DNA from: Chrysomallon squamiferum
Taxonomy: Eukaryota > Mollusca > Gastropoda > Neomphalida > Peltospiridae
Assembly: GCA_012295275.1 (NCBI GenBank)
Contig: CM022678.1
Location: forward strand, 3,585,829-3,615,828
Reading direction: 5' to 3'
Length of the DNA stretch: 30,000 bases
Below are positions 1 through 9,097 of the stretch, one piece after another. How positions within the stretch are numbered: position 1 is the first letter of the stretch; each line of letters opens with the position of its first letter. A model generated the notes under the pieces. The model was not told where the DNA came from and did not search any database. It saw only the letters and a list, made by a program, of their open reading frames with translations. The position numbers and the translations under genes are program-made.

Positions 1-49
<49 letters not shown>
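1..49. repeat. (GT)n microsatellite
   Basis: An uninterrupted GT dinucleotide run begins the window and may continue beyond it. It lies in what appears to be an intron of the partial plus-strand gene whose exon starts at 415. Confidence 0.95.
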
Positions 50-50
<1 letters not shown>

Positions 51-414
51 CTCTGACTTGTTTTTAAGTATTGTTGTTGATTTGTTTTATTATATATTAG
101 TTTGTAATTTTATTATTTTTAAATTAATTATGTATTATTAATATTTTAAATTGTATACTTTAATTATGGATTCAGCAGTTATTTTTTAAGTATTTTTAAA
201 AAGTAATAATTTTAACTTGGAATATAAAGATTTAGTTTGTATTTTTTCAAAATTTTGAACAAACAAACAAACAAATAAATAAAACAGTTTTGAATAAAAG
301 AATGAAAAAATAAATAAATAAAATTAATTAATAGGTCAGTATATAAATAAATATTTTGAATTAATGAATGAATAAATAAACAAATAAATAAATAAATGTG
401 TAATTTGTTTATAG
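50..414 (+). other. Intron sequence of the partial upstream gene
   Basis: AT-rich sequence with AAAT and CAAA short repeats (about 260-400) and no reading frame of note. It ends in TTGTTTATAG, a plausible 3' splice site directly before the exon at 415, so I read it as the tail of an intron. Confidence 0.5.
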
Positions 415-938
415 AAAAGCTAGGACTGATATCGAAGTCAGAATGTTCAGAAAGTGATGTTACGGTTGAAGAGGCTCAGAAATTTGTTTCTGGCGACGTT
501 GAGAAAAAAACTGAGAAAATTGAAGATGACAACGATGAAGATGACCTGGTGAGATGTAAAATAGTAATTAACTGATGATGATGATGATGATAAATTAGTA
601 ACTGTAATGATGTTACATTAATAACAGTAATGATAATAATAAATTAATGATGATGATGATTGATAAATAATAATACCTTGTAGGGATGAAGATGATGATG
701 ATGTTGATGGTGGTGGTAGGACTAGTAGTAGTAGTATTTGTACCAACAGTGGTAGCAGTAATCATAGTAATAGTAGTAGCAGTTGTAGTATCTGACATCA
801 TCGACATAGTGTGGCATAAAATAATAAAAATAATTTTACAATTAATTGAAGCTTTCATTGTAAAACCTAATAATTTTTTTTTTTTTAATTTTTTTTTTTT
901 TTTTCCTTCTGTAATTTCAGCTGGATCAGTTAGAGTGA
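415..938 (+). CDS. 3' end of an unidentified gene, last two coding exons
   Basis: Two exons are visible: 415-548 (after TTTATAG, before GTGAGA) and 921-938 (after TGTAATTTCAG, ending in TGA 936-938). Joined in phase they encode 44 residues beginning KLGLISKSE, then a charged, acidic tail ending EDDLLDQLE. The exon at 415 starts with two bases of a split codon, the only phase free of stops. The acidic, Glu/Lys-rich tail looks like an intracellular or nuclear protein terminus, but I do not recognise the family. The gene runs from the left and is convergent with ARS2. The splice consensus and the clean in-frame join are the evidence; the 18-nt terminal coding exon is short, so the model needs a transcript. 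Confidence 0.55.
549..920 (+). other. Intron of the partial gene, with (GAT)n and (AGT)n repeats
   Basis: Bounded by a GTGAGA donor and a TTTCAG acceptor. It holds imperfect GAT runs (about 570-700), AGT/GTA-type trinucleotide runs (about 715-785), and a poly(T) tract (about 875-904) that serves as the polypyrimidine tract. Open frames across the trinucleotide runs are low-complexity artefacts. Confidence 0.5.
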
Positions 939-965
939 AAAATGGAAGATAAATAGATTTTGAAA

Positions 966-971
966 AATAAA
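966..971 (+). promoter_or_regulatory. Candidate poly(A) signal AATAAA of the partial gene
   Basis: AATAAA lies about 28 nt after the TGA at 936-938. AT-rich DNA gives many chance hexamers (another is near 1103), so this is only a candidate. Confidence 0.25.
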
Positions 972-2216
972 ATTAATTTTCTTTTTTTCTGGAAGAGGAA
1001 CCAAGAAAAAGAAGAAGGGAAAAAAAAAAAAAAAAAAAAGATAATTTGAAAATATTAAAACATTCTCAGTGAAAAAAAAAAAAATTACAAAAAAATTAAA
1101 ATAAAGGTGCTGCTGAAACAAGGAAAATTAGAAAAAAAATATGAAGTTAAGAAAAAGAAAATGAACAAATGATAAAAAAAAACCAGTTGTGATTTGAAAG
1201 ACTTAATATTTCTTTTTGTACAGAAAACATCGGCCTATTCTAAAACAGCAGGGACACTTGTATATATAAAACACTCCATTTTTATATTGAAACATTTAAA
1301 AAAAAAATAATTATAAATAATATTTTTGTTACGTGACTGACCAGTTTTCTCCACAAGGTTAGGCTGAAAAATAAATTTCTTCAAATTTTGTAGAGAAATT
1401 TATGATTTATGAAAAAAAAAAAAAAAAAGAGAAATAAAATGCAAGTATTGTTAGAATAATGTGTGTAACTGGTTAAATTAAATGGAATCTTCAGTCATGT
1501 TTCATACAGCTTTTGTTACTCATGTATTTTTATTATTTTCAAAAATAAAAATGTTGAGATAAAATAGTTTCTAGGTTTGTGGATATCTTCTAAATGGAAC
1601 TAGTTTTATTTAAAATCACTTCTCAATTTTAAAAAAAAAGAAGGAAAAAAGAAATATATATATATATATATAGACACACAAACATTTAAATTAATATATG
1701 AAGCTTAACCCTGGTTTATAGACTTGCAATATACACACACACAGACACCAATGTAAGATGTAAGATAATACACACACATTCCAAGTAACAATGTAAGATA
1801 ATACACCATCCTGATAATATATATATATATATATATACCATCCACAACATACATAAACATACACACACACATTCCACTAACAATGTACAGCACTCGTAAC
1901 ACATAAACAAATACACAGACACGAAGCTGAACTAAATTTTTGCTATTAAAAATGTTTTTATTTACATAGCACAGTAACTCAGTTAACAAACATTTCAAAC
2001 ATCAATGAACATTTTAACTTGTGACAGCATTGGTCACATCTGCACATACAAAAAAAAATACAAAAACATTTACACAATTTTTTTGTTTAGTCTCACACAC
2101 ATGCGTGATGTTATTTACCTATCAAAAGATGACACAAATTTGTTAAAAAAAACACACTTGTTAAATGGAAACTACAATGAATTCACATCTCAACACACTA
2201 CAGATGTGAGTAATGG

Positions 2217-2248
<32 letters not shown>

Positions 2249-4069
2249 GCAAAATAAAAAGTTCATTAATTTAATTTCATAAAGAATGTTTTAATAAACA
2301 AAACAAAAAAACAAAAAGCTGAGTATTTCAAACTGAAATTCATGAAGATTTTCTAATCTAATTTAATGCTTTTAGTAAATTTGGTGTAGTGCTGCATTTA
2401 CTGAAAATGTAACAGTAAATCTGATTGGCTACATTCATTAAGTAAAAAGATATTTAATTGGTAAAAAGGACATGGTGAAATGAAACTGAAAGGAGTAACT
2501 ATGATAATGTGCTAAATTTTTATTTTTTATTTCATAAATTCAAGTGCTAATGTACATATGATAGTAAAAAAATAATAATAAAAAAAAATAATAATAATAT
2601 TGACAAGACGTGAAGAGAAACCTGTATGCAAAAATGAAATATATACATCATGAAAAAAGTAAATGCAATCATGTGTGAAGTTTTAAAAATTTCTCAGATT
2701 TACTGTACACAAGAACTTGACAAAATAAAACCTGTCATATTTTCCACACTCTTAAAGTGAAAAAAATGTCTCATAAAGTGATAACTATTTCAACTCATCA
2801 TCCAGGAACAGTCACAAAAATAATTCATCTTAGCAAAAACTGATAGCTTGAATTATTATTTTGTTGTTCTGCAAACATTTCTAAAGTATTACATTCAAAA
2901 TGAAAAATTCATGTTGCACCAATCTAAAATTCTGACATTTTTAAAATGAAACTGTTATCTTTACTGGTTTTTTTTTTTAAATGTGAAATAAATATAAACT
3001 ATTTTATGAAAATGATAAATTCCCAAGTTTTATCATTTCTTTTCATATTTAAAAAAAAAAAAAAATAAAAAATAAAATAAACCTTATCTTATATTTCTTT
3101 CTGTATTAAAATATTCTTATTTTAATTAGCAAACTGAAGACTTGCAAATTTTATGGTATTAATCTATTTTTATACTTGATACATACTTTAGTCTACTTTA
3201 CCCCATTTTTGAACCTAATACACTCAAAACTGACCCACTAATTTTACTCCTAGCAATGGTTTCCTGTCTATCAAAGAAACAAACACTAAATGCAAAACTC
3301 TCTAACACAGATCAATGACTAAAAATAACAAAATGACAAAAATATTCAACGAAAATCTAAAAAAAAAAGTTTGTCTGTCAGTTTTGTGTTGTTTGTTAAC
3401 ACTGAATACTTGAGATATTTTTCTCAAATTTTTTTATTTATTATTGAAATAATTTTAAATATTAAAAAAAGAAAAATAACTGTTCTGTTCTTCCATCTCG
3501 TAATTATTTTTTTTTAAATTTGATCATTTATTCAGTATAACAATAACATTCAGTGTTATGCTGTTGGATTCGAAAGAAAAGTTGTTTAATTTTATTTTTT
3601 TAATATGTTAATCTTTCAGCATCCATGATTAGGTGTTTATTTATTTTGTTAATTTATTTACATAAAAAGTGGATTATAAGATTCCATTCATAAAACTGCT
3701 TTTTGATGAACATCAACATCATTTTTGACTGATTAATTTATTCAACTGCTCTGGTATTTTTTTTTTTTTTTTAAATTTAATTTAATTTTTTTTTTATGGT
3801 AGCAAAAAGTCCTATCAGCATGGGCAATTAAAATTTTCTCTTTATGAAAGAGTATATCAAAACTGTTTTCATTCATGAAACTTCTGACATTCATATGGGT
3901 TATTTTTTTTTTTAACAATTTTGATTAGTTATTTATTTACAATTTTATTAAAATATTCCTGTTATTTTATTCACTGTTTTAAGAATATCTGCTTCCAAGA
4001 CCATCTTTAAACGTTCAATATTCAGAGGTAACAGAATGATGTCAGTACATGGATTTTTGTTTTTGTTTT
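972..4069. other. Convergent intergenic / 3' UTR stretch, no gene seen
   Basis: About 3.1 kb between two convergent stop codons (938 on plus, 4070 on minus). It contains long A and T homopolymers, (TA)n runs at about 1654-1671 and 1818-1837, and CA-rich interrupted repeats at about 1730-1920. No reading frame resembles a protein. It must hold the 3' UTRs of both neighbours; I cannot place the ARS2 polyadenylation site because AATAAA-like hexamers are everywhere. Confidence 0.6.
1654..1837. repeat. Two (TA)n runs with intervening CA-rich repeats
   Basis: TA dinucleotide runs at about 1654-1671 and 1818-1837 flank CA-rich sequence in which the motif AATGTAAGATAATACA recurs (about 1749-1805), a small diverged tandem duplication. 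Confidence 0.7.
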
Positions 4070-4313
4070 TTAGAAGTCGAAGTCTTCAGGGGCATCCAGA
4101 TCTCGATAGTCTATCACTGGACGCTGGTCTGAACGTCTGAAATTAAAATAAAATAAAGAAAATTTAGATAAACATTACTACAATGTGTCATTTATTCCTT
4201 TATTTTTGAACACAGTAAAACAACAGCAGCAGCAGCAACAACATTAATAATAAAAATTAATAAAATAAATAAATAATAATAACATTTCTAATAAATGCAT
4301 TACTAAAGAAACT

Positions 4314-4347
<34 letters not shown>

Positions 4348-6506
4348 CAACAACAACAACAACATCATCAACAGTTATAATTAAAACAAAAATAAAATGA
4401 AAACTACAATTTAAACAATATTAAAAAATTACTGCAACACAAATATTCTCATTAATAATTAAAAATTAAATACATTTTTAAAAGCTCACACTGGGTAAGT
4501 GTTTGTACAGACAGACAGACAGACAGACAGACAGGCAGACAGACAGTGAATAAAAGGCTAAACTACTGTAATTTCAGCTGTTAAGAAAATCAAGAAAATT
4601 AAGTACACTGACGAAACATTATTTTTATTATTTTTGTTTTGAACTTTTTGGTTTTTAAAACATTAGAAGCAAAAAAAGTAAGATGCTATTTCAATTGTGC
4701 AGAAAAGATAAAACAAAATTTAAAAAGCTGTTAACCACTAAAAACCAAAAATTAAGCAAAAAAAACAACACTTCTACAGAAATATGGGAAAACGTTAACT
4801 ACAAAGATGGTGGTGGTGATGATGATGATGATGATAATTTTGACTAAGAAATTCTGGGTTAAGCCTGAACTCATTTTGTAAATTTTCATACAAGACTTGT
4901 TTGTGGATGCAGACATCTTGTTCACTGTATTTGAAAAAAAAAAAAAAAGAGAACCAGGCACTATGACTGGCCAAACATTACTGCCAGTTAATTTCATCTC
5001 AATTCTCAACTTTCGGGGTTCTACAAGGTGGGAGTATTTATGAAATTTAACTGGGTATGGGTGTGTGGGTGGGTGTGGGTGTAAAAAATGACACAACCAA
5101 CAACACTGAAATACTCTGGTACAAGATCTCGCTAAAATTATTAAAAAAAAACACACAAAAATTCTCTCTCTCTTTCTTTCTGTTTGTTGCATGTGTGTGT
5201 ATGTGTGTGTGTGTTCTGCTACGTGAATTCAGAGGTTTAAGAAGAACACTGTGAGATGGGTGACTGTTAGTTAGCTCCTAACCTGACTGGTGTAGGTCTG
5301 CCTGCTGCCAGCTGTCTGTCAGTTCTGTAAGCCAAACACCTGACGTCAGTGTCATTCACATCATTGGCAAACAGAAACTTAATTTAATCTCGAATCAGTG
5401 CAAAAACTAAACAACACTTGCTGACCCTCAAGTTCACTACTCACCTCGAACTTCCAGGAGTCAAATATTGAAATAAAATCACAAAAAATTGAACTGTTTT
5501 TTTCCCACATTAAACCTTACTTCAAGTTTACTATTAAGTTATTCTTGTCCTACCAAACAATCACACCAATTTTCATCATGGTAACCATAACAATTCTCAC
5601 CTAACAAACTTCACCCAACTTAGACTGAACCTTTCTACTGAATGTCTCTCTATAGTTTTAACATTAATTATTATAGTACTTAATGTATTGTGTATCTGTT
5701 ATGTGTCCTAAATTTTAGTATTTTTGGTAAGGTTAAAGTTTACATTCGTGATTTTCCAGTTTTTCCCAGACTGGTGATCACAATGTGGTCTGTGAAATCA
5801 AGGGTCAACAGCATCTGCAAACACATTTTCTGCATAAAATATTTTATTTTGTACTTGAATCACTGGATATTAACAACATGTGGGTCCAAATACATGTTAC
5901 CCTCATTCACAAAAAAAAAAAAATTGTGAAGATTTTAAATAATACAGTTTTTATTTTTTATTTCATTAAAAAAAAAAAAAAAAAAAAAAAAAGGAACAAA
6001 GCACAAGCTATTTTAAATTTACAAACATTTACCTGTTTCGAAACGGTCTCCTAAAACTGTCGCCACGGAAACCGCCGTCTCGAAAGCCTGGCCCAAACTG
6101 CGGAGGCCCATTTCCTAAAACAAATAAATTAATTTATTACTTTTTTAATAAAAAAATGTTTATAATAAAATCAAATAATAATAATAATAATAAAAATAAA
6201 AAACAAAATAAAAATAAAAATAAAATAAAATAAAATAATATAAATAATATAATCATCTAATCATTTAATTAAGAGAACTATTTAATTCAGTTCGATTTTT
6301 TTATATTTTTTGTCCCTAATTGATAATCCTGTTTTGTTGTTGTTTTCCCACCCACCTCGGTACATCATGGGGGGCATGGGCATCATCTGCTGGTGTGGCG
6401 CCTGGAAGCCCTGGTACTGCCCCTTGCTGTCCTGCTGCTTGTTAGCCGGGTGCTCCGGCAGACTCGGCCGCTTCGGATCCAGCAAGTAGTTGTTGAAGTA
6501 CTCAAC
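4070..6506 (-). CDS. SRRT: ARS2 exons 18-20: Gly/Pro/Gln-rich C-terminal tail
   Basis: Exon 18 (6506-6356) begins [19 protein letters not shown], like the family segment after the zinc finger, then turns Gln/Met/Pro-rich (residues about 808-857). Exon 19 (6114-6033) encodes a Gly/Arg/Phe stretch ([17 protein letters not shown]). Exon 20 (4136-4070) ends in [11 protein letters not shown] and TAA, the highly conserved ARS2 extreme C-terminus, which in the family contributes to partner binding. The introns between these exons are AT-rich and hold simple repeats; I see no other exon that preserves phase. Confidence 0.93.
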
Positions 6507-6526
6507 CTGGGCGAGATAAATAAATA

Positions 6527-6565
<39 letters not shown>

Positions 6566-6994
6566 AAATAAATAAATAAATAAATGAATAAATAAACAAA
6601 TAAATAAATAAATGAATGAATGAAAAAATAAATAAATAAATAAACGAACGAATGAACGAACGAATGAACGAATGAATGAACAAATTAACAAACAAATGAA
6701 CAAAACGAACTGAATGAATTAAATATGAATAAAATAAATAAAGTTGATTAATAACAAATGTTATTGGAAACAAAATGAAGAACGAATAAATGAATTTAAA
6801 AAAGAAATAACAAATAAATAAATAAATAAATAAATGAATAAAGGAAAAAAGTAATAAATAATAAAAGCTGCTGGTTTGTCTCAATACAGGTATCAAAATG
6901 AATGAATAATACATAAATAAAAAAAATAAAAAAATGAAAAATAAAATTAGAAAATAATTAATACTGTGATAAATAATAATTGCAAAAGCCCCTC

Positions 6995-7037
<43 letters not shown>

Positions 7038-7732
7038 CTCCAATAATAATGATGACAAAATACCACTACTACTACTAATAAAATAACATTAATAATAAAC
7101 AAATATAATAATAATAATAATGACAAAATACCACTACTACTACTACTAAAACAACATTAATAACAAACACATATAATAACAACACTACTAATGTAAGAAA
7201 TGACCAGTCTGTCAGTCTGTCTGTCTCACCTCTTTCTTGACCTCCTCTATTTTTTCCGAGTGTTTGTTGAGGATGTGTTTGCGTACAAACTCCGGCCCCT
7301 TGAACTTCTTCCCACTGATCGGACACAACCACTTGTCCTTGGCCAGCTCCTGCGTGTTCGACTGTATGAACTTCTCCACCTCTGTGACAATGAGTTAAGG
7401 CAAACACAGCAACAGCTACACATCATAAAACAGTTAACGTCATCATGAGGCCATTATTAAAATACTAAATAAAACAACATTATACTTCTGTTACCATCAC
7501 CACTGCTACTACTACTATCACTACTACTACTAGATTTTTGTTGCCTACTGATACTACTACTGCTACTACTGCTGTCATTTCTCCTTGTTAAATAATTAAC
7601 TGAAGGAGGCACCTTGAGATCTTTGTTGCCTACTGATACTGCCACTACTACAATTATTATTACAAGTTTTACAACTACTACTCCTTGTTAATGCTAATAC
7701 TACTTCTACTGTTACTACTACTACTGCTACTG

Positions 7733-7769
<37 letters not shown>

Positions 7770-7919
7770 ACCACTACTGTTACTACAACTGCTACTACTA
7801 CTACTACTACTACTACTACTGCTGCTGCTGCTGTTACTACTACTGTTACTACTGCTACTACTACTACTACTACTACTGCTATAGCTACTGCTACTACTGT
7901 TACTACAACAACTACTACA

Positions 7920-7964
<45 letters not shown>

Positions 7965-8582
7965 GCTACTACTACTACAACTACTACTACTACTACTACT
8001 ACTACTGCTACTACCACTAACTACTACTACTACAACTACAGCTACTACTACTGCTAATTAACTCAAGGATATGCCTCAGGGTCCTTCTTGCCGAGCTGCT
8101 GGGCTTCGTCTTTGTCGATCTTTTCCTGTGGGTCAGTGTACTGCTTGATCTTACTCTCAAACGACTTGAGCCAGTCGTTAACTGCAAGACATCAACATGT
8201 ACAGTACAACAAACAAACAAACAAACAAACAGTGTACTGCTTGATCTTACTCTCAAACGACTTGAGCCAGTTGTTAACTGCAAGACATCAACATGTACAG
8301 TACAACAAACAAACAAACAAACAAACAAACAAATAAATATCTAAAAAGTAAATAAATAAATATATAAAAAGTAAATAAATAGATAAATTAATAAATAAAT
8401 ATATAAAAAGTAAGTATGTAAATAAATAAACTAATAAATAAAAATATAAAAAGTAAATAAATAAATAGATAAATTTCTAAATAAATATATAAAAAGTAAA
8501 TAAATAAATAGATAAATTAATAAATAAATATGTAAAAAGTAAGTAAGTAAATAAATAAATTAATAAATAAAAATAAAAAAAG

Positions 8583-8613
<31 letters not shown>

Positions 8614-8991
8614 AGAAATAAAAGAAATCATAATCAGCAGAGTAGCTATTCAAGCGAAAGTAAGAACTCTACCTGCAGCCTGGGTGATTTTGTTGGGCGG
8701 GGCCCCACGGGAGTGCATTATTCCACACCGGTGGGGCATCTCGTCCTCGTTGGGGTAGTCGTTGCAGCTGTAGTAGTCGACGGAGTGGACAACTCTGAGG
8801 TACAGGATCATTTTATCAAGAGCCTGAAGTTTAAACACAACTTTATTGTGTTAGAATTCTCAACGAAAATAGTTTTTTTTTTTAAATAATTGACTTCGAA
8901 AACCATAAAACGTTAATAATTTTATTAAATATAGCTATAATAAAAATAATATTAATAAACAAATAATAATAGTAATAATAATAATAATATC

Positions 8992-9055
<64 letters not shown>

Positions 9056-9063
9056 TCAATAAC

Positions 9064-9097
<34 letters not shown>

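Larger units (their letters stand above)
4137..6032 (-). other. ARS2 intron 19
   Basis: About 1.9 kb intron with GTAAATG donor and TTTCAG acceptor on the minus strand. It holds (AAT)n/(CAA)n at 4314-4368, (CAGA)n at about 4509-4546, a GT/GGGTGT-rich patch (5050-5083), and a less AT-rich stretch (about 5260-5460) with no recognisable gene. A donor-like GAG/GTGAGT occurs at about 5440-5450 on the minus strand without a convincing partner acceptor. Confidence 0.7.
7384..8072 (-). other. SRRT: ARS2 intron 16: U12-type AT-AC minor-spliceosome intron
   Basis: On the minus strand the intron opens ATATCCTT (8072-8065), the exact U12-type 5' splice consensus for AT-AC introns. It ends ...CCTTAACTCATTGTCAC, with the branch-point element CCTTAAC at 7400-7394 and terminal AC at 7385-7384, so the branch adenosine is about 11 nt from the end. 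No polypyrimidine tract is needed or seen. Phase 2 splicing joins GC to A, giving Ala between DPE and EVEKF. No GT donor works here: the first downstream GT lies past an in-frame TGA. The interior is mostly (ACT)n. Confidence 0.9.

Noticed and set aside
4752-5192. A 146-residue minus-strand open frame in ARS2 intron 19
   Set aside because: No family resemblance, low-complexity runs, and located in an intron; probably chance.
5338-5380. C/D snoRNA-like ATGATGT ... CTGA on the minus strand of ARS2 intron 19
   Set aside because: Box spacing is too short and no terminal stem pairs, so it does not meet the C/D pattern.
5440-5490. Possible extra ARS2 exon ending GAG/GTGAGT in intron 19
   Set aside because: No acceptor gives an open, phase-compatible exon, and exons 19 and 20 already join to match the family C-terminus.
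6282-6914. A 210-residue minus-strand open frame rich in Phe/Ile/Leu/Tyr
   Set aside because: Only the stretch 6506-6356 is coding (ARS2 exon 18); the rest translates the AAAT array.
7685-8020. Long open frames over the ACT array (poly-Leu/Tyr on plus, poly-Val on minus)
   Set aside because: These are translations of a trinucleotide microsatellite inside an intron.
8074-8075. GC-AG intron after ARS2 exon 16 (GAG/GC donor, CAGAG acceptor)
   Set aside because: It keeps frame but drops two family residues and ignores the perfect ATATCCTT, CCTTAAC and AC set, which explains the junction fully.
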